Assembly: GCA_905221605.1 (NCBI GenBank)
Contig: CAJNDS010002485.1
Coordinates: forward strand, 270,001 to 334,000
Origin: Symbiodinium natans
Lineage: Eukaryota > Sar > Dinophyceae > Suessiales > Symbiodiniaceae
DNA: 64,000 bases
Direction: 5' to 3'
Shown here: positions 1-10,815 of the stretch, in pieces
Layout of the letters: the number at the start of each line of letters is the position of its first letter
How positions within the stretch are numbered: position 1 is the stretch's first letter
Notes under the pieces: model-generated
Told to the model about the DNA's origin: nothing
Database searches by the model: none
Seen by the model: the letters and a program-made list of their open reading frames with translations, nothing else
Program-made: the position numbers and the translations under genes

Positions 1-940
1 AGGGCTAAACCCTAAACTTGCCCCAAACTGCACACAAAGCCCTAAACTGACCCTAAACCCAATAAACAAGAAAATGAAGAAACAAAAACAACAAAAAAAC
101 TCTGCTGACCCGACAAACTTTTACAGCCGAGACAGCACTGCTCTTCCGGAACTGGTGCAGGGTTTTGGGGTTCAGGGTTACGGGCTCAGGTCGTAATCAT
201 TCTATGGGTTCGTTTCGACCCTAAACCCTAAACCCTAAACGCTTAAGTCACAGATTGGGAGTTAAGAGTCTCGAAGAATTTGGCTGTGGAAGCTTGGCAG
301 TTCAGGCCCTGCATCACTGAAGCTTTGGGCTCTGGCTCAGGGTTCAGGGTTCAGGGTTCAGGGTTTAGGGTTTACGGTTTAGGGTTTGGGGTTTCGGGCT
401 TAGGGTTTAGGGTCCGCCGAAAGGAGGGGGGGGTCCCCCTCCCGGTTGCTGGGCTTGGCCTGTTCAACAGGCGGGCCTACAAGCGGGCCTTCAGCTCCTG
501 TTTGGGTCCTGGTGCTACCCCCTACCCCCCCCCCCCCCCACAGGCTCAAGCAAATCAACTTTTGGCATCCTTTGAGCTGACGAGCGCGTTTAAACCTTTC
601 AACTATGCTCCAGCGGGGTCGGCGGCTTGAGCCGGAGGCTCTTAAATTTAGGGCTTAGGTTTTAGGCTTTAGGGCTTAAAGCTTTAGGCTCTAGGTGTGC
701 TGGCACTGCCAAAGCCTGAAACTCTTAAGCGCTTCATCCTTGGGACACGGCTGCGCACGCACGGGCCGGCATCGAAAACCCATCAAAAACCTCAGAAACG
801 ACGAGGTTCAGAAATCGAAAAGTTCTACAATGGAGCCGTTGGCCGGTTCCTTCGGCGCGTTGCCTCAATAATCCCCAAACCCTTAAACCCTCTTTGGTTT
901 CGGGTTTCGCGGCTCTCAAAAAGCCTTAGTGACCCAAAGA
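1..940. repeat. Subtelomere-like block A, copy 1
   Basis: This is a mosaic of short unique DNA and scattered CCCTAAA/TTTAGGG heptamers. Recognisable landmarks (the phrase CTGCTCTTCCGGAAC near 140, GTGCTGGCACTGCCAAAGCC near 698, and GGCTGCGCACGCACGG near 748) recur in the same order at about 4800-5470. A more diverged version lies at about 59,480-60,220. The three copies therefore form a dispersed low-copy block. A run of C and A at about 520-540 sits inside it. Short open frames (for example 280-630) cross telomeric heptamers and are not convincing genes. Confidence 0.7.
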
Positions 941-1144
941 CCCTAAACCGCCAAAGCCTAAACCCTGAAGCCTAAAACCCAAAAGGTGCCAAGTAGGGTT
1001 TGGAGGTTTAGGCGTTTGGGCTCCCTGGTAGGCCTGGAGTTGCCACACAAACGGACCTGCTTTTCCTCGTAAACAGGCTGGAATTTCCACTCATGAAGAA
1101 CTGAGTTTCGGACTCAATGTCCACTACAACAGGACTGATGTGCA

Positions 1145-1435
1145 GAAAATCTTGTGGAAACTCGGGGCCGGGTTTGTGGAACAAACTTGTGGAAGCTCGG
1201 GGCAGGGCTTGCGGACGGCAGCTTGGGGAAGCTCGGGCTGGGCTCGCGAAAAAACCCAGGCTTGTGGAAGAAATGCTTGTGGAAACCAGGGCCGGGCTGG
1301 CGGAAAAAGACCTTGCGGAAACTCGGGCCTCGGGCCGGGTTGGCTGAAAAACACTTGTGGAAACTCGGGGCCCGGTTTGCGGACAAAAAATGTGGAGAAT
1401 CGGGGGCCGGACTTGCGAAAAAAAGCTTGAGCCGA
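1145..1435. repeat. GC-rich degenerate tandem repeat (about 35-45 bp unit)
   Basis: The phrase CTTGTGGAAACTCGGGGCCGG followed by GGTTTGCGGA and an A-run recurs about seven times with substitutions and length changes. It is open in several frames on both strands because stops are rare in it, so the overlapping open frames (1114-1519) are repeat artefacts rather than genes. Confidence 0.7.
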
Positions 1436-1488
1436 TGCTCCCAGAGGATCGCCCGGAAACTCCTGTCAACATCGGTTGATTACACGCT

Positions 1489-1831
1489 TGGAGGTTCATG
1501 GTACTTATCTACCAATTAATTAGAACTGTACTTATAACCCACTTCTAAGCCCCTGAAGTGCCCTAAAGTTATAAGCACAGCTAGAGTTGGTTATAAGTAC
1601 CCTGAGCCTCGAAGCAGCTGGTCCATGACGGCGGCGGCAGGATTAGTTTTGACAGGCCAGACCGAGAATACAAAGAGGCTAAAGTTTGGAGAGACTTTCA
1701 AGAAGCACAGCATGCTAGATACTTGGAGGTTCATGGTCCAATTATAATTGTACCATCTTAGGGCACTTAAGGGGCCTATAAGTGGGGTATAGGTACAGTT
1801 CTAATTGGTTAATAAGTACCATGAACCTCCA
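1489..1831. mobile_element. MITE family A, composite copy
   Basis: The ends are a perfect 20-bp inverted repeat: TGGAGGTTCATGGTACTTAT at 1489-1508 and its reverse complement at 1812-1831. Imperfect complementarity continues inward (AATTAGAACTGTAC against GTACAGTTCTAATT). Internal copies of the end sequence at about 1600 (plus) and 1722 suggest either two short elements or a nested pair with about 110 bp of unrelated DNA between them. There is no coding capacity. A second family member lies at 52,209-52,410. No clear target duplication is visible. Confidence 0.75.
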
Positions 1832-1859
1832 GTTATGCCGGAGTTGGCGGAATGCTGGA

Positions 1860-2640
1860 TAAGACGGGTGGTACGATGAAGCATAGAGGAAATGAGCCGA
1901 ATTCGCGACGGTGGAGGTCAAGAGAGCGGCAGAGAAGAAACATGGGATAGTGCTGGAGCTGTGCGTCGGAGCGCTGGAAATACTCGGGCACGCCGCCAAG
2001 CCGTTCGTTTAATGCAACGTCTGTCAGAGGGACACAAATCAAATTTGACTGATATTGCTTTGGCGAACCAGGTATCGCCCAGCAAAAACACTGTGCGCTG
2101 CCGATTTTCGTCCAGGTGCGGATTTAAAGATCATCATGTTGAGCTCGCAAAGGGTGTTCGCAGCTACAATGCCTGCGCTGCAGCAAAAAACCGACTTTTT
2201 AGGTCGACAACTTCGAAAGCATAGCACAAAACAGTGTGAAGAAAAAAACATGTTCCCCAGTCCAACCTAAATCTACTAAGTAGTACTGAAGTAGCTTATA
2301 AGTGTGCTAAATAGAACCTAAGTTCTTTGCACACTCAGCGGACTTAGGAGAAGTAGAAGTGTGGTTCGGTAAAAGTTCCCTAGTCAAAGCGGACCACATG
2401 GTAGTCCGCACAAAATGTGGAAACTCAGCCACCAAAAGTGTGGCCCATCCCAACCCAATAGCACACGTAAGAAAGGGCCCAAATACGAACAGTGAGGAGG
2501 GTGGCTGCTAACGGCTTTGGCTTTGCTGTGCTTGTTCCAGAAGGAGGGTTTAGATGAGTTTAGGGCTTAGCGTTCAGGGTGGCGTTTAGGATTCACAAGG
2601 TTGGGGAAGTTTAGGGCTCGGGGTTTGCCCCGCCTGCTGA
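1860..2640. other. Unassigned stretch
   Basis: No gene, RNA or repeat that I can name. Short open frames occur on both strands around 1892-2270 without recognisable motifs. Isolated TTTAGGG-like words appear near 2550-2620. Confidence 0.4.
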
Positions 2641-2650
2641 TCCCAAATTC

Positions 2651-3166
2651 ATGCAGAATGATACAAGCTTAAGCATGCGGCGGTGTAACCGTACCTGGTT
2701 TCTGCTACTTTCTTGGGGCGGGAGGGGGGGGATAAGAACGTCATTCATATTGCATGCATGCCCAAAACACTGTTATTTACAGCGTTTTCGCCTCTTTGTA
2801 CAACATACTGCACAAGGATGTGGAAGAAGAAAATCTGTCACAAGCGTCCAGCCTTTCGCGACCATGCCCAACACACGTCCCACAAAAACCGTCAAAGTCC
2901 TGAAATTTGGCAAATGCGTTTTCGGAAATGCAAGCCTCCAAAAAACACAGCTGCAGAGGCTGTCTTGGCAGAAATGCATGAAAACATCGCAAATTACAGT
3001 GTCTGCCGCGCGTGCACACAGCAAAGCTGTGAGACTCGCGTCACGACTGCACACACAGCAAAGGAAAAGTCCCAGAGCGCTCAAGGCCCCAACAACAAAA
3101 CGACCCGAAAATATTGCAAAAATCCAACGTTTCGCAGAAACGACTTACGAAATCACGCCTTTCTAA
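2651..3166 (+). CDS. Uncertain hypothetical ORF
   Basis: This is an open frame of about 170 codons, rich in Lys, Arg, Thr and Ala. Another plus frame (2713-3222) and two minus frames (2773-3084) are also open over the same DNA, so openness is weak evidence. I see no domain, signal peptide or membrane segment. It may be a decayed exon or chance. It lies between MITE- and ITS-bearing blocks and has no operon-like neighbour. Confidence 0.15.
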   Translation: MQNDTSLSMRRCNRTWFLLLSWGGRGGIRTSFILHACPKHCYLQRFRLFVQHTAQGCGRRKSVTSVQPFATMPNTRPTKTVKVLKFGKCVFGNASLQKTQLQRLSWQKCMKTSQITVSAARAHSKAVRLASRLHTQQRKSPRALKAPTTKRPENIAKIQRFAETTYEITPF

Positions 3167-3589
3167 AACCTCCCAAAATAGGCCTGTCGCCTAGGCGAAA
3201 CGCTAACTTTCACCAAAAATAGGGTGCGGTTTCCACGGCGGCGGGTTTTTAAGGCTAAGAGTATACAACCCTCAGCTCCGGATCCCACACCCCAAACGCT
3301 TGCAAGACCGGCGGTGCTTCTTGCAGGAACACACTGATGAAGCCCTAAACCCTGAACCCGGGTTAAGGTCTTACAGGCTGAGGGTTAAAGGCTTGGGGCT
3401 TGGGGTTTAGGGTTTCGGGCCCGGGCCAGCTGGTGCTAGTTTTCTTGCATGACTGCCAAAACACTGCAGCGAGACTTAAGAAGGTAACGTTCAGCGTAAT
3501 CTGATGCGCCAGGGGCACATGTAGCTCCTGCTTGAGCCCACAGGTTCTCCTTTGGCATGGCTGTTCACGAAAGCCAAAGGCCTACACCC

Positions 3590-3960
3590 TAAACCCTAAA
3601 CCCTAAACCCTAAACCCTTATGCCTTGTATAGCTTATGCCTTGGAGCACTCTTCCACTTTGCCTTCCTCAGCCGCGGCCCCAAGGAAGAACATGTATTTG
3701 TGTGACTTGGAACTCGGTAGCCCAGCAAACTAAGAACGCAGCAAGTGCCGAAAAGGGTTTAGGGTTTAGGGTTCAGGGTTCAGGGTTTAGGGTTTAGGGT
3801 TTAGGGATTTGTTTTTGAAGGGTTAAACGGGATCCGAGCCTTTAAGAAAGAAAGGAATCAGGGTACATACTACTGAGTTCCTACTGGGCATCCAAGACTT
3901 GCAATCATGTCATCATACGAGGCATGGTAGCCTGTATCCTAAACCCTAAACCCTAAGCCC
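3590..3960. repeat. Interstitial telomeric tracts, both orientations
   Basis: A CCCTAAA tract at about 3588-3620 is followed 135 bp later by a TTTAGGG tract at about 3756-3807, and another CCCTAAA tract begins at about 3938. Orientation flips within 200 bp argue against a simple chromosome end. Confidence 0.85.
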
Positions 3961-4530
3961 TAAGCCCCTAAACCCTAAACCCTAAACCCTAAACCCTAAA
4001 CCCTAAACCCTAAACCCTAAACCACTGGGCTACCAAGTAAGACTAGCGGCCAAGCGCTGTAAGGGCTGCGGGCTTGTCTTTGAGCCCGGTGAGTGCGACA
4101 CAATGTTCATGAAGGGTCTAGGGTCTAGGGTCTAGGGTCTAGGGTTTAGGGTTTAGGGTTTAGGGATTAGGGTCTAGGGTTTAGGGTTTAGGGTCAGGGA
4201 AGTAGCTTGAGCTTCTCGCAGCAATGGTTACCTGTCACACACACACACACACATCCCTGTGAACGCTTGCCAGCGAACAGACTAAATCGTGCAGACCTAT
4301 TGACTTGGTGCATGGTCTAGGCATTGATTGTGCTGCAAAGCTTGTTGCAGGCACGGAAACCAAAACTGTGTGTGCCGCCGATGCAATCCCCCGGAAGCTA
4401 CACCTGATGGTCGTGATTCTGAAGTTCAGGGTTCAATGCTTCACACAGTATACCAAAGTGCAGAACCACAAAACTGTTTTAGATCACATTATGGGATGCT
4501 ATCGTGTGGCTGGGTAAGCTTCCTACAACT
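3900..4530. repeat. Subtelomere-like block B, copy 1
   Basis: Landmarks GGGCTTGTCTTTGAGCCCGG (about 4070), a TGCGACACAA word, GCGAACAGACTAAAT (about 4275) and AGCTACACCTGATGG (about 4396) recur in order at about 57,975-58,260 with substitutions. ITS lie at different places within the two copies (3938-4022 CCCTAAA; 4105-4190 TCTAGGG then TTTAGGG in this copy). Short open frames at 4305-4558 lie inside the block and show no motif. Confidence 0.65.
4105..4195. repeat. Variant telomeric array (TCTAGGG)n followed by (TTTAGGG)n
   Basis: About four consecutive TCTAGGG units switch to canonical TTTAGGG units with an occasional variant. The clustering of one variant suggests local duplication rather than independent mutation. 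Confidence 0.85.
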
Positions 4531-4544
4531 TTATCATTTTCAGC

Positions 4545-4700
4545 ATCCTAAACCCTAAACCCTAAACCCTAAACCCTCTTTGCATGGCCCTGCGATGGCC
4601 TCAGGCTCCGCTAGTCCGCCGCTATCACCCCTAAACCCTCAGAGCTGCGGTTTAGGGTTTAGGGTTTAGGGTTCCGGGTTTGGGTTTGGGGTTTAGGGTT
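4545..4700. repeat. Interstitial telomeric tracts
   Basis: CCCTAAA units at about 4548-4577 are followed by TTTAGGG units at about 4650-4700 in the opposite orientation, with about 70 bp of unrelated DNA between them. Confidence 0.85.
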
Positions 4701-4799
4701 AAAGTTGAGCCCCACACCCTACACCCGGCCAGAAATCCAAGGGGCCTCAGGCTTAGTCTCCCTGTGCACGTCTGCACGTCTCCGTGGGAGGGGACGAAA

Positions 4800-5470
4800 C
4801 TAACCCTGTAGCTTAAGCGCTAAACCCTAAACTTACCCCAAACCAACACAAAGCGCTCTAAACTCAAACTTTTCCGTGGACCCTATGAACAGAAAAAGCA
4901 ATAAATCCTAAACTGCTGACACAACAAGCATTTGCACCCTGCTCTTCCGGAACCGCGAATTCGGGTTCAGGGTCAATTGCTCAGGGCTACCGGCTCAGGG
5001 CCGCAGTCGTTCTCTGGGTTCCGCTAAACCCTAAACCCTAAACCCTAAACCCTGAACCCTGAACCCTGAACCCTAAACCCTAAACCCTAAACCCTAAACC
5101 CTAAACCTGCCTCACTGAAGCTTTGGGCTCTGGGTTCAGGGTTTAGGTTTAGGTGTGCTGGCACTGCCAAAGCCCGACCTCTCCAGCATTTCATTCTTGG
5201 GGCACGGCTGCGCACGCACGGCGGATAACGAAATCCATCAAAAGGCTCAGAAACGATGACGTGTGAGCTTATAAGGAGGGGCCCCCTAGTTAATTCTAAG
5301 TAGAGTTATAAGAGCCTAGACTGGGCTATAAGGATCCTAAATTAGGTTATAAGTCCCTTAACTACAGTTAGTATAGTAAGGGGGCCCCTCCTTGCAGCTC
5401 CACAAGGGCGAGCCGTTGGCCTGGTCCTTTGGCTCTTTCCATGCGTCTGTTGGGCCTTAGGCTGCTGGGC
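4800..5470. repeat. Subtelomere-like block A, copy 2
   Basis: This is a diverged copy of the block at 1-940 (same landmarks in order). It differs by a CCCTAAA tract at about 5027-5105 and by the MITE at 5271-5395, which is absent from copy 1. The sequence GAGCCGTTGGCC follows the MITE here and is present without it at about 834 in copy 1, so copy 1 acts as an empty-site reference. Confidence 0.7.
5271..5395. mobile_element. MITE family B, copy 1
   Basis: This is a 125-bp element bounded by the inverted repeat AAGGAGGGGCCCCCTAGT and its near complement GGGGGCCCCTCCTT. The interior is AT-rich with repeated TTATAAG words. There is no coding capacity. Further copies lie at 56,247-56,354 (inverted, one end lost) and 57,626-57,956 (expanded by insertions). 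Confidence 0.8.
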
Positions 5471-5499
5471 GCTCAACCATCCCAAGACCCTATGGTTTT

Positions 5500-6110
5500 G
5501 GGTTTTGGGTTTAGGGTTTAGGGTTCGGGTTCAGGGTTCAGGGTTCAGGGCTTTGAGGTTTAGGGTTTAGGGAGCCCAGCAAAAACCCTCAACCCTAAAC
5601 CCTAAAACCCACGCCCGAGAGTCTAAACCTCCAAACCCTAGCAAGAGTCTCGGCGTTAACAGGGTCCTGGAGCTAAGGGTTGTAGGCTTGAAGGTTGCGG
5701 CTTGAGGTAGCGTTTCAAACCCTAAACACCAAAAACCCTGACGCCTCGACCCGGAACCCTCAACCCTAAACCCTAAATCCTAAACCCTAAACCCTAAACC
5801 CTAAACTCCAAGGTTGGAACATCCTTACCCCCATACCCCGAAAGGCATACTGAAGGGAATCCCAGCTCTCATCAACCCTAAACCCTAAACCCTAAACCCT
5901 AAACCCTAAACCCTTACACCATGTTCCAACTTTCTGGGGTTTACTGTAGGGCTTTGGACGACCCATGTAGGGTGCAGAGCATCCGCAAGGGGAGACCACT
6001 GCAGAGTTCGTTGCTATGGAGGGTTTAGGGTTTAGCGTTTAGGGTTTAGGGTTTATAAGGCTAAACGCTAGACCCTACACCCTACACCCTGAACCCTCAA
6101 CCCAGATCTC
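5500..6110. repeat. Patchwork of interstitial telomeric tracts
   Basis: TTTAGGG units at about 5510-5570 and 6008-6055, and CCCTAAA units at about 5763-5812 and 5875-5912, are separated by 50-150 bp of unrelated DNA. No gene is visible. Confidence 0.8.
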
Positions 6111-6121
6111 AGAATCCCAAA

Positions 6122-6228
6122 CCCTTTACTCCATCGTTCCAAAATCCCATTCACACGCAGCGGCCTTATGCGCCCTCTCCATGCGAATGCACTTCCTTCA
6201 TCATGGAACGATCCTGGGACCAGTATGG
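6122..6228. repeat. Duplicated 105-bp segment, copy 1
   Basis: The segment containing TTCACACGCAGCGGCC and CACTTCCTTCATCA recurs almost unchanged at 6681-6788. Each copy has CATCGTTCC near its start and GGAACGAT near its end, giving a weak inverted repeat. A G-run follows this copy. ITS flank both copies. Confidence 0.85.
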
Positions 6229-6445
6229 GGGGGGGGGGGGTTTAGGCTTTAAGGTTTCTGCGTTCAGGGTTTAAGGTTTAGGGTTTTCGAGTTAGGTAGC
6301 GTTTCAAACCCTAAACTCTCAAAACCCTGAACCCTCGACCCTGAACCCTCAAGAACCCTCGAACCTGAACCCTCAACCCGGAACCCTCAACCTGAAACCC
6401 TGAACCCCAAACCCTACAGCAAACTCCAAAAGGTTGGGACCTCCG

Positions 6446-6540
6446 CATCCCTAAACCCTAAACCCTAAACCCTAAACCCTAAACCCTAAACCCTAAACCC
6501 TAAACCCTAAACCCTAAACCCTAAACCCTAAACCCTAACC
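6446..6540. repeat. Interstitial telomeric array (CCCTAAA)n
   Basis: About 13 near-perfect CCCTAAA units in a row. Confidence 0.95.
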
Positions 6541-6680
6541 CCCTAAACACAACACAGATCTCAGGGCCATGCTTCTGGAAATTCGCCCAGAAGTCCTCAA
6601 GTCCCTGCATACTTAAGCTTAGGGTACCCTAAACCCTAAACCCTTATCCCTGAACCCGAAACCCAAAGCTCAAAAGCCCA

Positions 6681-6788
6681 AACCCTATACTCCATCGTTC
6701 CCACATCCCATTCACACGCAGCGGCCTTATGCGCCCTCTCCATGCGAATGCACTTCCTTCATCACGGAACGATCCTGCGACCAGTATG
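6681..6788. repeat. Duplicated 105-bp segment, copy 2
   Basis: This is a second copy of the segment at 6122-6228, in the same orientation, again followed by TTTAGGG-like repeats at about 6790-6910. Confidence 0.85.
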
Positions 6789-6919
6789 GAGGGGTTTAGG
6801 TTTTAGGGTTTAGGGTTTAGCGTTCAGGGTTTCAGGGTTTAGGGTTTGGGCTCGATGTCGAACTCCCAGCACTTTTCTGCGTGTTTAGGGTTTAGGGTTT
6901 AGGGTGTAGGGTCTGAAGG

Positions 6920-8730
6920 TTGTAGGTTCAAGGCTGGACGTTTCGTGGCCAGCACAAAAATCTCCCGACAGTATGCTGGCAGGGGACTATCTAGGATCTG
7001 CTCAAACAACCCCAACCATAGAAGTCCCCAAACAGGTTCGTCTTGTATGTCATACTTGTCAGGGATCCTAAGCTAATCCTAGACTATCGTCCGTCATTCC
7101 GACAGTCTGAAGCTTGAATTCGGAATCTATGTTTAGGCCATGCATGGGGATTACTTCTGAATTTTGAACGGTTTAGTCCTTAACAACCCCCCGCCGAACC
7201 AACGTACCCTGTACATCAGCGTCTGGGTGCCCCATGGGTCCATCAAAAGCCCAGTCTTACGCCTAATCCCTATAATCCCTAATCCCTAATCCCTACTAAT
7301 CCCTAATCCCTAAACCCTAAACCCTCAAGGCGCCAGCTTTCTTCAGAAGAAGGCTCGTCTCCGCTTAGTCAGCTCTTTAAGACGCCTTCGGTCCATCCAA
7401 AACAACCCAGACCCTGAAGGCCCTGAAACCTGAAACCAGTGAAGGTGCCGAACCTTGTAGGGTTTGGGGGCTTCAGGGGACAGGGGTTTAAGGGGTCTGT
7501 GGGGTTTAAGGCTTAAGGGGTTTAGGGCGTTCAGGGGTTTAGGGGCTTTTTGGTCCCAAACAGCCCAATTCACCTCTTCCGGATGGCTGCTCGTGTCACG
7601 GATCTCTTTCTCAAGCCTCATGGTTCGAATTGAGGTTGGCACGTGCACCGTGTAGGACCCTAAACAAGCTTAGGAGGTTACAAGGTAGCCCAAGGGTTTT
7701 CCAGTTGTTGGTGGGCCGCAGCTTCACTATAAGGTTGCTTTTGCAATGCATTGGATTCTTCAGGTGAACCGAGGACACAGAAACGCAGCGCAAGTCCCCA
7801 AGCTGCTAACTTGCAGGCCAAGCCACGTCGCACCTCACATGCAGAGCGTTTCAGGAATGCGATCACCCACCGGGTTCTGAGGGAGCCATTTTACGGATCT
7901 AGAAGGGGTACCTAACTCCTTCGATTCAGTAAGAGCCAGTAAGTCCTGTCCCTGCTGTATTGACAGCATCAAGACGTGTATATACAAACGCCCCGAGGCT
8001 CAAAACACTTGACGCACGTCACCCACTGGTCTTGTGGCCTCCAACTGGTTGTTCACACAGGGGTTGCAAGAATTATCTTCAGAAACTCCGGGAACGAAAC
8101 TCAACTGATCTCGTTACTTACAGGCTTGCCGGGATGTTTGATTAGGGATTAGCTATGACCCAGGGTTTACGTCTGCTCCCTTAACGGCTGTTTAACCGTT
8201 TGTACAAGGGCAAGTACCACGTAACTCCCTTCTCAGAACACCAAACCCGAGCACAAGCCATGCTGAACCCTCATCCCAAAACCCTGAACCTAAACCCTTC
8301 ACCATGAACCCTAAACCCTAAACCCTAAACCCTAAACCCTCAACCCCAAAACGCCATTCCCTTCTTGCGGACACCGTGCTCTGGAGAAGGTGCCCTCCTG
8401 GTCGAGCTGCTGTGAATGTAGTTCTAAGGTTTGGGTTTGGGGTAAAGGGTCAGGGTTTGGGGGGGGGGGGGGGTGTTTAGGGTTTAGGGTTTGGGGTTTG
8501 GGGTTTGGGGTTTAGGGTTTAGGGTTTCGGGTCAGGGCTTAAGGTTTTGAGTGACGATCGCAGGGCACAAAGTAGCGTTCCTTTTCCGGGGTTGACATCA
8601 AGGGACCTGCGGTTCAAGGTGTCATGTTCAACTTAACGGAAAAACTAACTACTGTGAAGCACTACTACGGCTCCGGCTTTGGCTGCGTCTGATTCCCTGC
8701 AGCGGTGACAGTGTAGATTTCGCACCCGTC
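6920..8730. other. Mostly unassigned, with short telomeric tracts
   Basis: CCCTAAT variant units occur at about 7265-7310. A degenerate GGGGTTTAAGG region lies at about 7470-7545, CCCTAAA units at about 8303-8342, and a G-run followed by TTTAGGG/TTTGGGG units at about 8459-8530. Short open frames at 7343-7866 and 7960-8145 carry no motif I recognise. Confidence 0.5.
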
Positions 8731-8733
8731 TTA

Positions 8734-9672
8734 TCAAGACGTTGCCGTGGGCGTCGGTTCAGCATAGCAGGTGATTCTGGAACATTCCGGGGCGTTGAGA
8801 CAGCTACTGGAGTTCGTGCACTGAAGTGGTGAAGTCAGGTGTGGCTTCTTGCTCTTTGTTAGAGTATCCGCAACTTGTAGATACGCTGGCAGCCAGGCGA
8901 GTGCGTCGCCGTACGGAGCGTATGGCACAGACGAAAGCTTTTCGTCCTCTGTCCACAGGACGCGACGAATCGCAGCTAGCTCTATGGCTAGGCGTTTGTC
9001 TTCAATCTGCTTCGGAAAGGGGTCAACAGGCGGTCAGGAGGGAACGGCAGTCCGACAGCTGACAGTGGTGCACGGAGCGTTTTGTGACTTCTTCGTCATC
9101 CTTTAGACTTGGCAACATCCAAAATGGCTGCGCGATGCTGCGCGAGTTCCGAATTCGGTCGCCATGCTCGCAGGCCGTAAGATTCGCACTGGAGCGTGGC
9201 TCTACGGCTCTACACACGTTTCATTGTTGAGGAGCTGAAGCGGTCGGACTTGTAAGTGATGCGGAGCGAGAGCAGTGCGAGAACGACGACCACGCCATTC
9301 ATCTCGCGCATCGTCTCGACTGTCACCTTAGCGATAAGGGCTTGCAAAACTTATGCAAGGTCAGGGCCGGCAGCGCGGGCAACCCAGGCCAAGCTTCCGA
9401 TAACGGGAGTGCTGTCCTTTGACGTGGCGTAAAAAGGTTCTGTGCCCTGGGACGGACGCCAACGGGACTAATAGCTCGGGGGTTGTCACGTTGCTGTGTT
9501 CCCTCCCGCAAAAACGACACGTGCCCTGCTCGACCTTACCAGTTTTGAACGTGTCAAGAACGATTTGGATCCTAGATCTCCTTCGTGAGGCGAGCAAAAG
9601 GTCATCTACGTGAGCACAAATTTCACCCGTGCTGTCCAGGGAGTAGTAGAGCGCTGGGGGATCTTGGTGCAA
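8734..9672 (-). pseudogene. Ty1/copia-type reverse transcriptase-RNase H remnant
   Basis: Read on the minus strand, the piece starting at 9672 contains GEICAHVDDLLLA (the Asp pair is encoded at 9601-9606). This is the active-site motif of copia-type reverse transcriptases. It is followed by FKTGKVEQGTCRFCGRE, which matches the connection region seen in such elements. Further downstream, a different frame at about 8880-9005 encodes EDKRLAIELAAIRRVLW, the RNase H region. The segment ending at 8734 then encodes VADTLTKS, the usual end of copia RNase H. At least three frames are needed, so this is a decayed fragment lacking gag, integrase and LTRs. It shows that copia elements, possible helpers for the pol-less element at 26,944-35,620, have existed in this genome. 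Confidence 0.8.
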
Positions 9673-9689
9673 TCGGCCTGAGAGGCCTG

Positions 9690-10400
9690 CTGGCCGCTAA
9701 TATGGCAGCTATCTGTCCTCCTATCCATCGTAGAGTGCTGTTGTGTTCCTAAACCCTAAACCCTAAACCCGAAACCCTAACATCGACGATTGCTGCGGCC
9801 ATGGTTATCCTTAACATCTAACAACCCCACCGAGGGTGGGGCATCAAGCTCGGAAAACAAAAACTAAAACATTCAGGGCCCTGCAGGCTTTGGGCACACG
9901 ACACTTCAGATTGTCAAACATCGAAACGGCAAGAGGGCATCTCAAAGTGACCCACATGCAAATTCTATTCGTTGGCCTTGAGGGTTTAGGGTTTAGGGTT
10001 TGGGGTTGAGGGTTGGGGGTTTAAGGCTTGGAGTTTTCAGGCTGGGTTCTGACCCACCCTCTTCTGTAAAGAGGCGTTTCTGAGCAAAACGCCACCTGGG
10101 CTCCTTAAAGCCCTGAAGCCTCGAATTCCCGAGTCCGAGTCTCTGAGCCCCACTGCATCCCTCTGAATCCCAAGCCCTGAATTCTGAAACATTCCAGCCC
10201 TGATCCTCAAACCTTGCCTGCTAATCTCAAAACCCATAAACCCCGATAAAAGGGCACCCTGCCTTTTTTGCAGCCCTTGCTAATACCACAAAAACCCTAA
10301 ACCCTAACAAACTGACCAAGAGCCCTGCCTTTTTTACAGCCCTTGCACGGAGGCGTGTACTTCCACGTATATGGCGGCTGCCACTTGCACCTCATGGTGT
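9690..10400. other. Unassigned stretch with short telomeric tracts
   Basis: CCCTAAA units occur at about 9748-9778 and TTTAGGG units at about 9980-10,000. The segment at about 10,320-10,395, with GGAGGCGTGTACTTCCA, recurs diverged at about 60,935-61,015. The shared phrase could encode a Gly-Val-Tyr-Phe peptide but no larger frame supports a gene. Confidence 0.45.
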
Positions 10401-10405
10401 GGCTT

Positions 10406-10545
10406 TTTTGGCAGGGGGGGGGGGGGGGTAAACCCTAAAAACCCTAACAACCCTAAAAACCCTAAAAACCCTAAAAACCCTAAAAACCCTAAAAACACTA
10501 ACAACCCTAAAAACCCTAACAAACACTAACAACCCTAAAGCCTAA
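10406..10545. repeat. G-run plus variant telomere-like array (CCCTAAAAA/CCCTAACAA)
   Basis: A run of about 14 G is followed by some ten nine-base units of the form AACCCTAAA or AACCCTAAC. This is a longer unit than the canonical heptamer. The open frame here (10,334-10,522, Leu/Gly/Phe repeat) is an artefact of the 9-bp period. Confidence 0.85.
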
Positions 10546-10647
10546 ACCCTTTAAAGATCGACTTTTCGGAACATAAGGTTCATTTCACTCCCAGAGTGGT
10601 CGCAGCCCAGAAACCACGACAGGTTGGGTTTCGGGCTTAGGGCTTAG

Positions 10648-10815
10648 GGTTTGGGGGGGGGGGGGGGGGGGGGGGGGGGGAGGGGGGTTTAGGGTTTAGG
10701 GTTTAGGGTTTAGGGTTTAGGGTTTAGGGTTTAGGGTTTAGGGTTTAGGGTTTAGGGTTTAGGGTTTAGGGTTTAGGGTTTAGGGTTTAGGGGGTTTAGG
10801 GTTTAGGGGTTAGGG
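10648..10815. repeat. Long G-run and telomeric array (TTTAGGG)n
   Basis: A G tract of about 39 bases, interrupted once by A, leads directly into about 15 TTTAGGG units, strongly predicted to form G-quadruplexes. Confidence 0.95.

Noticed and set aside
1-240. True chromosome end at the left edge
   Set aside because: Only a few degenerate heptamers occur at the edge and orientation is mixed throughout the window, so no terminal array is evident.
2651-3222. Confident gene call for the overlapping frames at 2651-3222
   Set aside because: Both strands are open over the same interval and no motif or conserved start is visible. Kept only as a low-confidence ORF.
10334-10522. Leu/Gly/Phe-rich minus-strand ORF resembling a membrane protein
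   Set aside because: It is a translation of nine-base telomere-like units.
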